DNA of 64,000 nucleotides. Source: Rhynchopus sp. YZ270_cl-10. Taxonomy: Eukaryota; Euglenozoa; Diplonemea; Diplonemida; Diplonemidae. The stretch covers positions 1,364,001-1,428,000 of the forward strand of contig OZ037842.1 in assembly GCA_964035575.1 (NCBI GenBank), written 5' to 3'. Below are positions 9,617 to 20,334 of this stretch, in pieces. The first letter of the stretch is position 1, and each line of letters opens with the position of its first letter. The position numbers and the translations under genes are program-made. Under the pieces are notes generated by a model, which did not search any database, had not been told where the DNA came from, and saw only the letters and a program-made list of their open reading frames with translations.

Positions 9617-11229
9617 ATGCAGAGACACCAGGCGGATGAGGAGGAGCTGTTGTTAGCGGTAGACACCGACCAGAAGGGGGTACCTGATGCGGTGCATGAA
9701 GCGCCAGAGGGGATCATATCGTTTCTGTCTCATGAGCTCCCCACGGTGCTTCCGGTGATGGGTCCGCTGGTGATGCGGGGGTTGGGACAGTACTCGTTGA
9801 ACCTGGTTGCGATGAAGTTTGTCAATGTGCACGCACCAAAGCATTTGGCAGGAGTGTCGTTAGGGATGACGTTGACGACGATGCTTGGGTGGGCTGCGAT
9901 CTCTGGGCAGTCCAATGCGTTGGTAACGTTGACCTCGCAGCTTCATGGTACCTGCGATGCTGCGGAACTGTCGCGCAAAACACAGGCCTACGTGAACGTA
10001 TCCGCATTCATCCACGTTGTCTGGATAGCGGTCCCCCTCCTCCTCCTCCCCTTCATCCACATGATGCTGCTCGGTCTCGGGCAAAGCCCCGAGGTAGCCT
10101 ACGACGCAACAATGTACCTCGGCCTCTCGCTTCTGACGCTCCCTGCGTATGCCGTGTATGTGTCGCACAGAAGATACCTCGACGCACTGTTGCGGCCATG
10201 GCCAGGCGCGCTCCTCTGTGGAAGTGGTGTCGTGCTGTTGAGTCTGTTTCTGCCGATGATGAACTCCATTGGTGTTCCCGCGCAGCACACCCCACCAGTG
10301 TCGTTGTTTGTATTGTTTCTTGTGTTTGCGTTGTTTTTGCTGAAGTACGTTGGGCCGGTGCACAGCTTCGGGACGATCCCTTCAAAGAGAAAGCTGAAGA
10401 GGTACACATCCTTGGCAATCCCTGCGATGTTGTCGATGATGTCTGAGTGGTGGTCCACCGAGGTGCTTGTGGTGCTTGCAGCGAGGGTGGGGACAGCGAG
10501 TTTGACGGCAAACGCTGTGACCAACACTTTGCTGACGTTTCTGAACCAAATCTCATTTGCGGTGAACTCTTCTTGCTCTGCACGGGTGGGGTACTGGCTG
10601 GGGGCAGGTCACCCAAAGAAGGCACAGAGGACGATTCTGATGCACATCGTGATTGTCCTCTGTTTTACTGCTGTGACTGGACACATTATGCGTGCCTTCA
10701 AGAGCACAATCGCCTTTGCCCTAGTTGGGAACAGCAACGAGGAGACCGTGCAGATCACAGAGACGCTGATCACCATCATCAGCTACTTCTTTGTCGCGAC
10801 GTCCATTCAATGCTGCTTCAACGGTGCTATGTGCGGTCTTGGGAAGCAGAAGATCACGATGTACGCATCGATCCTCGCGTACTGGCCCATCGGGTTGCCG
10901 ATCTCGGCTTACTGCGGGTTTACCTTGGAAATGGGGGTTGTTGGATTCTGGGTTGGACTTACGGTATGTACATTGGTTGGAGCTAATCAGGCTTTAGATC
11001 ATATTTCAAACTTTTCTTTAATCAGTCCCCCTAACTACCATTTTACAATACAACACAGTGCGGGCTGGCGATTGTGATGGCATTGTGCGCAACGTACCTA
11101 ATCTTTGTCATCGACTGGGACAACGTGCTCAACAGAGAGCAACTTTTGAAGGACTCGGAGCTCACCCCGGTTGCGAGCAAACAGAAGCTGCCGACCACCT
11201 ACGGATCCATGTCTCCTGCGGTGATTTGA
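9617..11229 (+). CDS. MATE-family multidrug/toxin exporter, copy 2
   Basis: Exons 9617-10963 and 11059-11229 give 505 residues. It is the paralogue of the gene at 5315, with the same MatE halves (NALVTLTSQLHG, SEWWSTEVLVVLA, RVGYWLGAGHP). The 95-base intron (GTATGT...CACAG) sits at the homologous place. Exon 2 encodes the last helix (CGLAIVMALCATYLIFVIDW) and a short tail ending at TGA. The start is the ATG at 9617, 16 bases after CTCTACAG. Upstream in-frame sequence has no ATG. The cytosolic N-tail is longer and more acidic than in copy 1. A central block from RRYLDALLRPWPGALLCGSG to VFAL is essentially identical in DNA to copy 1, whereas both ends diverge. Confidence 0.88.
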
Positions 11230-11686
11230 GGTAGCGTTTCTGTTACACTGTACCGAGCGCATCACTAACGTTTATTTATTTACGGGTGGTGTCTGCCCAA
11301 GAGACCAAGACAGGTCACTTTATCAACTTTATTTGAGGAATTATCTAAAAAAATTCCTATATTTTTTTTGTCCGTTCAAAAACATTGCTAGTACGCAGTA
11401 TCATTTTTTTTTGCCGCTTTTCTCTACATTATTTCCCCTTTTTTTTTTGTCATCCAATGTTAAGTGAAAAAAATGGTGTGGTGTGCCCACGAGGCTTGCT
11501 CATCTTTTAAAGCTTTCTTATGCAATTCTTTTTTCCCCCCTGGCAGAAATCCCTTTCCCGCCCGACATTCTGGGTACAAAATATACCCGGTGTTTGTGTG
11601 TTTTTCTTTCTTTCTTTTTTCTTTTTTGTTGTTTTTCAATTATTTCTACCCTCCGTTTCAAGCTTGCACTCCCATCCCCTTTCGTA

Positions 11687-11795
11687 GGTGACCTGAGCTG
11701 TGTGGCTTAGGTATATTTTACCAACCTCTCTTTAAAAAGTCTTTAAACTATGTGTGCACACGTGATGTACATTCATCTACAAGACTTTTTTTTTT
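11687..11795 (+). repeat. A repeat followed by A-prime repeat
   Basis: AGGTGACCTGAGCTGTGTGG then CTTAGGTATATTTTACCAAC at 11687-11730. TGTGCACACGTGATGTACAT then TCATCTACAAGACTTTTT at 11753-11792. Confidence 0.45.
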
Positions 11796-11954
11796 ACTTC
11801 ATCATCCCATTCATCGTTTTGGCTCTTATTGGACGCGCTTTTGTCCACTATTGACTTTCAAAAAACATTATTGTGCGCTTTTGACACGAGCCACTGAGGC
11901 GCGCAAACCACGTGTCTCAATGCAGGCATTCACGCTTGCGTCAACCTCTTTGTA

Positions 11955-12160
11955 AAGAAGTGTGTGTACAAGAGTCACATCCATCTTTCATTTTATTTCC
12001 TTTTGAGAAACATTCGTTCGGGGTTATCTGGCCTGTTCATTGTTGTTTTCCAGAATGTTTTTTTTTGGTGACTAGCACAGGATTCATTGCCAACCTTTCT
12101 CGTTTTTTTAAAAGGTGACTAAGCACACAGAGAGGCTTAGGTTCATCTCACAAACTTTTT
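11955..12160 (+). repeat. Cluster of three hairpin-repeat units
   Basis: An A-prime-like unit lies at 11955-11990 (GTGTGTGTACAAGAGTCACA). A shortened A unit at 12067-12105 (GGTGACTAGCACAGGATTCA) appears to lack the second stem arm. A full A unit lies at 12113-12160 (GGTGACTAAGCACACAGAGA then GGCTTAGGTTCATCTCAC). All are on the + strand. Confidence 0.5.
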
Positions 12161-12272
12161 TAAAAATACTTTTTGTGACCATGCATTCCTTTTCGAGAAA
12201 TAAAGTTTCTGCAATACTTTTATAACAACATTAAATGTTTCCAACAGTTGTCACATGCACAGTCAATGTCTT

Positions 12273-12440
12273 CGAAGATGACTAAGCACTGCGAAGCTTA
12301 GGCCGGTCATCCATTTAACCAAACTTTTTCGATCTGCTTGATCATTTTATACTGGGTTCGATAAACCAAGCGGACCCAGTGTCCTGCGTCCGCCGATGTA
12401 CGGCGAGGTGTTTGCACTTTCAACTTCTCTTTTATGCCTT
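12273..12440 (+). repeat. Composite A+B repeat
   Basis: The A unit at 12273-12328 (GATGACTAAGCACTGCGAAG, CTTAGGCCGGTCATCC) is followed by a B unit at 12353-12440. The B unit starts with GGGTTCGATAAACC, continues GTGTCCTGCGTCCGCCGATG, and ends TTTGCACTTTCAACTTCTC plus T-run. Confidence 0.6.
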
Positions 12441-12721
12441 GCAAACATATTCCTGCAGAGATGCCTCTTTTTTCTTTTTTTTTTCTGGCATTTCTGTCGA
12501 CAAAGAGCGAAGCGTATCTTCAAAAGACTTCGCGGTCGTTTTTTTTGGGGGGAGGGGTCAAAAGTTTTTCCCTCAGAGATGCTGATGGAAAAACTGGAAA
12601 AAAAAGTGGAGATTGCACAACTGTGGCAACACAACCGAGGCAACTCCAACAATTTATCAAAAAAAAAGTTACGATTATAACAATAGTGGAGCACACTCTA
12701 GGGTGGCTACACTAATACAAC

Positions 12722-12917
12722 CACACGGTGGCCCAGCGGACCCTTTTGGGGGTACCCCCAAAAGGGGTACCCCGCAGGGTAGGGTACCACACAGGGTAGG
12801 GTCCGCGGGGGGTACCCCCTCGCGTGGGCTACCCCAGGGGGTACCCCACAGGGTTGGGTAGGGTCCGCGCGGGGTACCCTTTGGGGGGTTTGGGGTACCC
12901 CCTGCACACCCGGTGGC
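12722..12917. mobile_element. GGTACCCC palindrome element with CACGGTGGCC end
   Basis: It begins CACGGTGGCCCAGCGGACCC and ends near GGGTGTGC/ACCCGGTGGC. The interior is a run of GGGGTACCCC palindromes separated by AGGGTCCGC-type spacers. It is related to the short element at 53689 and the fragment at 15284. Confidence 0.5.
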
Positions 12918-12984
12918 TATTGCCTCCCAGGGAAAGGGACTCTCAAAAATTTTTTTTGCCCTATATAGGCCTAATTTCGACGAT

Positions 12985-13580
12985 TTGAGGCCATTAAAAG
13001 CAAAAATTGGCACTTTTGAGCATCTGTGGGGGTCTAAAACGTGGTTTTGTGCAGCCGATTTTTCGTGGTTTTTTTACCAAAGACAAGTCGATTTTTGACC
13101 AATTTTTCATGAAAAATGTGAAGGAAATCGCTTAGGAACTTAGCTGTGTACGTGTTCTAGCTACTGCATACACCGCGGGGTATAACCAAAATGACCGTAT
13201 TTTGGCTGAAATTTCGACTTGACAATTTTTCCTCGATTTGGTCAATCTGAGGTTTTGTTTGGGGTTTTTGGGCCATTTTATGACCAACCACGCCCGCATA
13301 CGTGGGAAATTACGCGCGCAATGACGACGTCACGGCGTGGGGAGCCCTCGTAATTACGAGGGGTGCTCCCGTGATCCTTTGAGGCCATTAAAAGCAAAAT
13401 TTGGCACTTTTGAGCATCTGTGGGGGTCTAAAACGTGGTTTCGCGCCCGAAAAGTCGTGATTTTACCAAAGACGCGTCGATTTTTGACCCAAATTTTTTT
13501 TTCTTCTCGCCCAAAATCGGGCGTGGTAGGTCATAAATGGCCCAAAAAATCCAAAGCCTCAATGAGCAAATTGTGAAAAA
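12985..13580 (+). repeat. Tandem dispersed repeat carrying a MITE fragment
   Basis: Two direct copies (about 12975-13105 and 13376-13498) share GAGGCCATTAAAAGC, TTTGAGCATCTGTGGGGG and TCTAAAACGTGGTTT. Between them lies a fragment of the CACCATGGAC foldback family (about 13298-13370). The segment 13225-13292 is inverted relative to 13512-13580 (GGTCATAAATGGCCCAAAAA). A further related copy is at 24085-24260. Confidence 0.55.
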
Positions 13581-14114
13581 AAAAAATTGGTCGAAGTTTT
13601 GGTCATTTTTACCATGTGGCAACAAATAGAATGCAGGGATCAGTATCAGTGGGATTGTTCCTGCAGTGATGTTCTCGTACCTGGAGAGTAGGCCGAGCGA
13701 GTGCTGCAAGGTATGTTTTTAAGCCCCGGTTTTTACACCCCCCCGCTCCCCTTTTCGCCTTTGTCCCGCTCGGATGTAAATCGAAGCATATTTTTATTGT
13801 CAAAATTGTCACTTTTACTTTTTTATCATGGCATCTCGTAACCTCTACAACTCTTTTACGTCAGGGAACCGGATGAGGTGCTACTTCCGGACTGAGGAAG
13901 GGCAGTCTTTTACTTTCTTTTTTGCATGGAAGAGGTACGGAGCGGCTTCTTGTTTGTTTGTTTGATTTTTTTTGTTGTAGTCTCTACTTTTGCACTCAAT
14001 TTCTCTCAACAGGTACCCGAACCGACGACCCTTCATCGTGACAGCGAAACAGTGCCGATAGAGCTGGTGCAATTATTGCAAACCGGGTGGGGACCGCAAA
14101 AGTTGGGTTTTTAA

Positions 14115-15128
14115 ACCAATTTTTCCATTAACCCACCCCATAGACCGCCCCAATTATTATGAAACTCTTAGTCAGTCACTGCTATAGCCATTAACCCAGG
14201 GAGCATAGCTAGTGCAAAAAATTCGACTTCGGGATCCGGAAAGTCTGTCCTCTGCTCTTGCGGAGGACTACAGTAGACACAAGAAAATATCGCGTTCCCC
14301 CAGAAAACCAATTTTTGTCACAGTATTTTTTGCCCAGGGCATGCTCTTGAAGCATGGCGGCTTGGTGTGAGAAGGGGCAGTGTATTGTTTTGTTCTAGAT
14401 TTCAACGGTTGTTAGAACGAGTCAAGTGGATGCTTATCTAAACACTGACGGTAGTACAGACCCGAGAGATCAGAAATGACTTTGAGGAAAGAACAAAGCA
14501 ATGCATCTGTACCCGCACGCCAGGTTGTAGTTACTTCAGAATTTTCTTAAGTTTGCGCGAAAGAGAGCGGGGGCAACTCCTTTGTGTCATGAGTCCGCTG
14601 TGCAGCACAAAGCGAGGAACCTTAAAACACTACCTGCGTGGTGGCTGAATTCACATCCCTTAGAATTACCAGAATTCAGCCTTTGTTGAAGTAACGTACA
14701 TACTTGTATGTGCGTGTCACGCTTCTCCACCCTTAAATGGGTGCACTGCTTCACTGCAGCGGGTAAGCCTCTCTCGACTAGTGCGAACTTAAGAATGTTC
14801 TGCTGCAACTTACCAAAATCGATTTTCTCACCCCAAACACCCGCAACACCCCACCTGCTACTTCGGTAGCCTGTGTTGTTGGGAGTTGGTTCTCATGTTG
14901 ATCCCCAGTGACTGTCTTGCACTGCTTCTTCTGAGCCCAACGCTGTTTGGCCTGTCGACGGGGTAATAAATACGAAGACAGGGGGGCGGTGCCAACAATT
15001 TTCCGATGATGTAACGTTTATCTGATTGATTTATCGTTTGATATACCTTGTGTGTCCTTCTTCATGCACACCAAGCAACATATATTGAACGGTATTTTCA
15101 AGCGATACTTCGTTATGTCATCGGGGGG
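14115..15128 (-). repeat. About 1 kb dispersed repeat, inverted copy
   Basis: This matches, as reverse complement, the region 20335-21185 (for example the GTCCTCCGCAAGCAGAGGAC block and the CATGCTTCAAGAGCATGC block) and 54205-54445 (TAAACGTTACATCATCGGAA, GGCACCGCCCCCCTGTCTTC). No protein product is evident. One end abuts a GTACC minisatellite. Confidence 0.6.
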
Positions 15129-15166
15129 CGGACCCCACGCGGACCCTTGACTCTGGCACTCTGGCT

Positions 15167-15267
15167 GTACCTGTGTACCTGTGTACCTGTGTACCTGTGT
15201 ACCTGTGTACCTGTGTACCTGTGTACCTGTGTACCTGTGTACCTGTGTACCTGTGTACCTGTGTACC
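15167..15267 (+). repeat. Minisatellite, 8-base unit GTACCTGT
   Basis: About 12.5 nearly perfect head-to-tail units. It lies directly beside the end of the 14115-15128 repeat and the GGTACCCC palindromes. Its apparent open frames in several phases are a by-product of the 8-base period. Confidence 0.95.
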
Positions 15268-15283
15268 CCCAGTGCCAGTCAGG

Positions 15284-15420
15284 GTCCGCGCGGGGTACCC
15301 CAGGGGGTACCCCCGGGGGTAGTCTGGGGGGTACCCCATGGGGTACCCCTCAGATTTGGGGGGTACCCCATGGGGTACCCCCCGCGGACCCTACCCTAAG
15401 GGTAGGAATGGGCCACCGTG
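15284..15420. mobile_element. GGTACCCC palindrome element, fragment
   Basis: Several GGGGTACCCC palindromes with AGGGTCCGCG spacers. The right end, GGGCCACCGTG, is the reverse complement of the CACGGTGGCC terminus seen at 12722 and 53689. The left end is replaced by the minisatellite. Confidence 0.5.
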
Positions 15421-15778
15421 CAAGTTTTCAAAAAAAAAAAAAAAGAAGACCGAAAAATTACCGCGTAGTCAGCGTCACACCTACCTCTCGGCACCTATCG
15501 GTAGGTAACAGTGAAAAGAAGGGCAGCCGCCCCCGGTGTTCTTCCGGAACCCTGCTCCATGCTTGGGGTCAGAGGCGGCGATGAGGTGCCCTGCACCTGG
15601 TCTGTGTCAGGTTTATACAAAGCAACATTATAATAAAACAAAACACAAAAAAAATAGCCTGACATGGATCTCAAAGTAAAGCAAGTAATAAGGGTATTCG
15701 GCGGCTGTTGTACGTTATTTTATTTTTTTTTGTTCGCGACAATAAATATAAACACAACTAAGCGCCCTGGTTCAACAA

Positions 15779-15850
15779 CCCCGTGAACCAATTACCCTGC
15801 GTCCGCCAAATGAACGGTGAGGCGTTCGCACTTTCAAACCTCTCTCTCTC
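15779..15850 (+). repeat. B-type repeat unit
   Basis: CTGCGTCCGCCAAATGAACG, GTGAGGCGTTCGCACTTTCA, then a CT-microsatellite replacing the usual CTTCTC plus T-tract. Confidence 0.55.
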
Positions 15851-16011
15851 TCTCTCTTTTTATTTTTTTTTTTTCCCCTTCCCGCAGCGCACTGTGCTGC
15901 TTCCTGTCTAAAAAAAAAAAATAAAATCATCTTTCTTCATCGAGTGTGTGTGTGTTTCTTTTCAAAAAGGGGGGGTAATGTCCATGAGACCCATTCCTTT
16001 TTTTTAAAGAA

Positions 16012-16048
16012 AAGGTGACAAAGCTGCGAGGCTTAGTGTGAATCCCTT
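16012..16048 (+). repeat. A-type repeat, degenerate
   Basis: AAGGTGACAAAGCTGCGAGG then CTTAGTGTGAATCCC. Confidence 0.4.
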
Positions 16049-16170
16049 TTTTTCCCCCAACCCTTTTCCCCTGGTCCCCAGTGTCCGCTTCTCGTGTTGA
16101 GGGTTTTCGTTGCGAACTGCCAAAGAGAGAGAGAGGGGTGAGTGGACAGAGCGCGGTCAATGGTAGTGGT

Positions 16171-16266
16171 GTTATGGTAATTGCCCAGCATAATACATAA
16201 TATACATCACAATACAGCTGTATTGCGATGTGTATTATGTATCATGATGGGAAATTATCACAATAC
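16171..16266. mobile_element. Palindromic MITE with CAATACAGCTGTATTG core, copy 1
   Basis: The centre, CAATACAGCTGTATTG, is flanked by arms ending GGTAATTGCCCAGCATAATA and its near reverse complement ATGATGGGAAATTATCAC. The same family lies at 45080-45167, with a short form at 36020-36056. Confidence 0.6.
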
Positions 16267-16319
16267 AATCAGTCAGTTACCCCCTTCCGTGGAGTATGAT
16301 TTTTTTTTCTTTCTCAGTG

Positions 16320-16352
16320 CCGGTGGTTTGTGCACTTTTCAACTTCACTTTT
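16320..16352 (+). repeat. B-type repeat, 3' end only
   Basis: GGTTTGTGCACTTTTCAACT then TCACTTTTTT. A related A-prime-like unit follows at 16368-16400 (TGTGCTCAAAAGGCACATTC). Confidence 0.4.
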
Positions 16353-16624
16353 TTAGATTGTTCTGTGCTCAAAAGGCACATTCATCTTTCAAGGGTTCTC
16401 TCTTCTTGGTAGGCTTTGTATTTAAAGTTTTTTTTTTTTTTTGAGTTTTTTTTTTTCTCTGGTGTCGGGCCGCATGGAATCTGTTGAATGCGCGTCTAAT
16501 TAATTGAGATGTCCGCACCAACTACTGAGCAAAGCCTTCAGACTGCTAGCACAACACCATCTGGGCAGTACTATGTGGCGCGGCTGCCAAAATTACCGGT
16601 AGTCAGACAATTTTTTTTAAAAAA

Positions 16625-16765
16625 AGGTGACTAAACACGAGAGTCTTAATAGTTCATCTTTATCAACGTTACGCCTTTTTTTTCTGGGGTTCGATAACCC
16701 GCGGAGATTCAGTGCCCTGCGTCCGCCGATGAACGGTGAGGCATGTGCACTTCCAACTTCTCTTT
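16625..16765 (+). repeat. Composite A+B repeat
   Basis: The A unit at 16625-16668 (GGTGACTAAACACGAGAGTC, TTAATAGTTCATC) is followed by a B unit at 16684-16765 (GGGGTTCGATAACCCGCGGA, CCTGCGTCCGCCGATGAACG, TGTGCACTTCCAACTTCTC). A pyrimidine run and CCGCAG come next. Confidence 0.65.
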
Positions 16766-16841
16766 TTTTTCCTTCCGCAGAGACGTTAGGAACTCCTTTT
16801 TTTTGCATGGTTGCGGTCTAACCGGTCGTGTACCAAGGTAC

Positions 16842-17005
16842 ACTGTCACGAGAGGGCTTTGTATTTCAAGTCAATTGAACTTTGGGGATGTATCGGTTTT
16901 TTGAACGTCCTTTGTGTGCTTTCTCTTCTTTGAATGGAAAGTACGTGAAATTATTTTTTAAATGTATGTGCACAGAGACACATTCATTTTACAAAGTTTT
17001 CTTTT
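16842..17005 (+). repeat. Two A-prime-type units
   Basis: At 16835-16870: AGGTACACTGTCACGAGAGG then GCTTTGTATTTCAA, nearly the same as the unit before the gene at 61492. At 16968-17003: TGTGCACAGAGACACATTCA. Confidence 0.45.
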
Positions 17006-17367
17006 TCAGGTCTCCAACTTAACGCCACATCTGCCCCATTCTGGACAGAGCATGTCGTTTATGTACCACCCTTTTCATCTTCGCTACGTAAGGAATCATC
17101 CTATGATTCAGAGATGGCGTTTTGGGGTTTTTTTTTAGGGGGTCTAAAAAAATTTTCCCCGGAGATGCTGATCGACAACTGCATCTTTTCTTTCAAAATA
17201 AAATAAAATCATTTTCCCCCAGCCAAATGTGCCGGCGTCCAGGAGGCGTCTTGCACGATCAACCTTTGCTCTTCTGTTGGTTGACTAAGCAGAGACTCGC
17301 CAAATCTTCTCTCTCTTTTTGTCCTGCGTACAGTTTTCCTGTCAGCAACTCCCAAGTGCAACACTCA

Positions 17368-17482
17368 GGGTTTGATACCCAAGGAGTGTCGGTGCTCGCG
17401 TCCCAGAGGCGTTTGTTTGCACTATCAACTTCACTTTTTATTCGCGGAGTGTGCGTTTGCACTGTCAACTTCACTTTTTATT
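17368..17482 (+). repeat. B-type repeat with a duplicated 3' end
   Basis: GGTTTGATACCCAAGGAGTG, CTCGCGTCCCAGAGGCG and TTTGCACTATCAACTTCAC plus T-run, then again GTGCGTTTGCACTGTCAACT plus TCACTTTTTATT at 17450-17482. Confidence 0.55.
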
Positions 17483-17994
17483 TTTTATTTTTAGTTATTT
17501 GCAGATCTATCAAGTGACGATATCCTGAAATTTTTGTCCTGGATCTGACACCAAAAAAAAATATCAAGTGGAGTGTCTACACCAATGCAACCAAGTTTTC
17601 AAAATAAACAAAAACAGACAATACAAAAAAGATGAAGGAAATGGAGCTAGCTCAGATGGCAGCTACACTTTATCTAACATATTGTCACAAAAGAAAAAAA
17701 AGGAAATTCATTCCCTGTGGACAGTCCTTTAAAAAAAAAAAATGCACTTCTTTGCGGGGGAACAGTATCCGACCACAGAGGCGATTGTGCACCTTTTTAA
17801 CATCTTTTTTTCATGCTTCCTTTTCTCTGAACAGAAAGTACATGAAGTTAACTTCCCTTTTTTCCCCCTCACAATGAGTGAGCAAATGCTTAGTCTCATT
17901 TGACCAACTTTTCTTCGGTACGTATCCTGAGTGATTTCACGACCACGCCTGCACAAGGTAACTGGTACTCCGTACCAGACGTACCCTTCAGGGA

Positions 17995-18117
17995 TCATAC
18001 ACGACGGTAAAGTAAATGACTTGACTTGTGGTTTTATTTGTGTTCACCGTTGTAAACCAACGGTGGAACCACAAATAAAACCACAAGTCAACTCATTTAC
18101 TTTACCGTCGTGTATGA
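17995..18117. mobile_element. Near-perfect palindrome, 123 bp
   Basis: It starts TCATACACGACGGTAAAGTA and ends with the reverse complement. Arms of about 50 bases flank a small internal hairpin, ACCGTTGTAAACCAACGGT. It looks like a foldback element. No target duplication is clear. Confidence 0.65.
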
Positions 18118-18479
18118 GTCACTTCGTGTGCCCCCCCTGGAGATGTGTTCCGCAGGGTCGTGGGTCCTTAGGTGCGTGATCAGCGCTTTCAAGATATTCT
18201 TTACTTCTTAGTTCTGCTGTGCCCGTAAGGCCTTTTCATCTCCCCCCCGTTCTTTTTTTTTTTTTGTATTGTCTTTTTGCTAAGGTACTGTCATGGTACT
18301 CTGGGTAACTCTCTAGTGGGTGGCAACGATATGTGCGTTTGTACAACACTTACGTTTAAAGTTTTTCAAAAAGAAGAGAAAAGAAAAAAACAACAACACG
18401 TGGAGGACTGTAGGGAACGTGAAGCTTGCCTGCGTTGCGACTGCACTGTTCCATCAATCTCTCTAACAAAACAAAAACG

Positions 18480-18606
18480 TGTCAGACCAGAGTTCTTATT
18501 TGTCTCATCTCTGCCACACTCTTAGGGACGAGGTGTGCTGTCTGTGTGTATCCTAACCCTTTTCGGGTGATCTTTGATTACAGAGCCTCCCTCTTTGGTA
18601 GGTGCT
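18480..18606 (+). repeat. C-type repeat, copy 3
   Basis: TGTCAGACCAGAGTTC, CTCTGCCACACTCTTAGGG, ACGAGGTGTGCTGTCTG, TATCCTAACCCTTTTCGGGT and TTTGATTACAGAGCCTCCC, in the same order and strand as copies 1 and 2. Confidence 0.6.
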
Positions 18607-18778
18607 TGTCGATGCAAAAAACGAAAAAAGTGGGCATTCAGTTAGTTTGTACGCAAAATCCGAGCAAGAATCTTTTTGTGTGAAACTGAAGATTGGTGAT
18701 GTGGTTTCAATAAAGAAAAGTAGGTTCGTTTCTTGCCCAAGCGCACTGCTCGCACCCCCCCTTTTTTTTGAAGTGCTC

Positions 18779-19038
18779 TCTGGGGTTCGATAACCCATGG
18801 AGAATCAGTGCCTGCATCTGAGGTGTTTGCACTTTTCAACTTCTCTTTTTTTGCAATGACACAACTGTGTTTAAATAATCAATAAAAATGGTTTTTCCCA
18901 AAGCGATACCAAACGAATGCGTGGAATTGTCCTACAGTATGGAGGTTTTTGAACCAAACGAAAAAAAGTGTTTTTAAAAGGTGACTGAGCATAAGCACTG
19001 TGAGGGAATTGCTTAGGTTCATCTAACAAACCTTTTCT
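18779..19038 (+). repeat. B unit, then A unit with an extended stem
   Basis: B at 18781-18855 (GGGGTTCGATAACCCATGGA, GTTTGCACTTTTCAACTTCT). A at 18977-19038 (GGTGACTGAGCATAAGCACT then GAGGGAATTGCTTAGGTTCA), where the loop is longer but the closing stem is kept. Confidence 0.5.
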
Positions 19039-19707
19039 TCTTCTTTTGAGATTCTTAATCTACACCTGAAGGACGAAGGAATCATTTATTCCCTTTTCCC
19101 TCCCTTACATCCCTTCTTCTCTTTCCTGGTACCCCCTTGGTAAAAAATACAATACCTTGGGACAGTAACAAACCCGCGTGACATACGTGGCTTATTTTGC
19201 TGATGTATATTTTCCTCATTTTTTAAACCACCAACGGCAATGCCCTTTTGCTTTTGGGGTTATTACAATTTTTAAAATATTGGCTGAATATGCCAGGTCT
19301 GTCAGGTCCAAACAAAGCAAAACTATAACAAAAAAAACAAAACACAAAAAAACAACCTGGTACAGATCTCAACGTGAAAGAAAAAAAAAAATTACCACAA
19401 ACGAAATTTCTTTGGGTGGAGGATGATCTGCGTATACCTTTGAAAATTCATTAGCCTTCGGGCGACTTTGTGTACAGAACCCGTCGACTCGGACAGCCAA
19501 AAAAAGAAGAAAAAAAAGTTGTGGTTGTTATCTTACCATGCTTTTGCAATCTGAATACACTCTTTGAGTCATTCATCTTTTAAGGTTGGACGTTTCCGAG
19601 GTTCAGGAAAACCCCGCAGTGAACAAACGACCTGCGCTGATTTCCGGTGAGGTGTTTTTTTTTTTTTTTTTTTTTTTGCACTCACGGTGCAGTCTGTCCT
19701 GGAAATG

Positions 19708-19840
19708 TCGGACCCTTTTGTCGGAGTCCGAGGGGGTCCGACAGTCGGACCCCCTGAGTCCGACAGTCGGACTCAGGGGTCCGACTGTCGGACTCACAGT
19801 CGGACCCCTGAGTCCGACTGCCGGACCCTGGGGTCCGACA
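19708..19840. repeat. GTCCGAC palindrome array 1
   Basis: Consecutive copies of GTCCGACAGTCGGAC-type palindromes separated by CCCCTGA or CTCAGGG. Related to the array at 24344-24478. Confidence 0.8.
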
Positions 19841-19845
19841 GGCAC

Positions 19846-19940
19846 ACCCAGGTGCCCAGGTGCCCAGGTACCCAGGTACCCAGGTACCCAGGTACCCAGG
19901 TACCCAGGTACCCAGGTACCCAGGTACCCAGGTACCCAGG
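19846..19940 (+). repeat. Minisatellite, 8-base unit CAGGTACC
   Basis: About 11 units that start directly at the end of the GTCCGAC array. The first units are CAGGTGCC and the last degenerate to CAGGTC. A single extra copy occurs at 20339-20349 at the edge of the dispersed repeat. Confidence 0.9.
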
Positions 19941-20334
19941 TCCAGGTCCAGGAACAGGTACCCAGGAACAGGAAAAAAGTCGTGAAAGAGCAACCACAGC
20001 TCCACATGACAAACACAAAAGTGTCCAGTCACGTGGGGCATTCATGCACTGAGGAGATAATGATCCAACAATTTACAAGAAAGATTACTTAACCTACTGC
20101 TGGAAATTGCCAGGTCGTAGTAACACACAAAGTGTGCCTCCGTTCGGGAAGACCGGATATTCTAGAGACCAGAAAGGCCTCAAGAATATCTTCCGGTAGT
20201 CAAGGTAGAACCGAGTGAACGGCCCAAGACCCCCGTGGAGAAGTTAAATGTTGTAATGCTATCAGGTAGAAACTGCGAACACTGTCTTACCCTCCTCAAT
20301 GCATGGTGGTTGATGTCTTCCACAACAAATTTCC

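Noticed and set aside
12353-12440. tRNA gene suggested by GGTTCGATAAACC
   Set aside because: There is a T-arm-like hairpin but no acceptor stem or anticodon arm at tRNA spacing. It recurs as part of the B repeat.
15048-15584. 178-residue + frame through the GTACCTGT array
   Set aside because: It is the translation of a minisatellite and GGTACCCC palindromes. All phases are open because the period is 8 bases.
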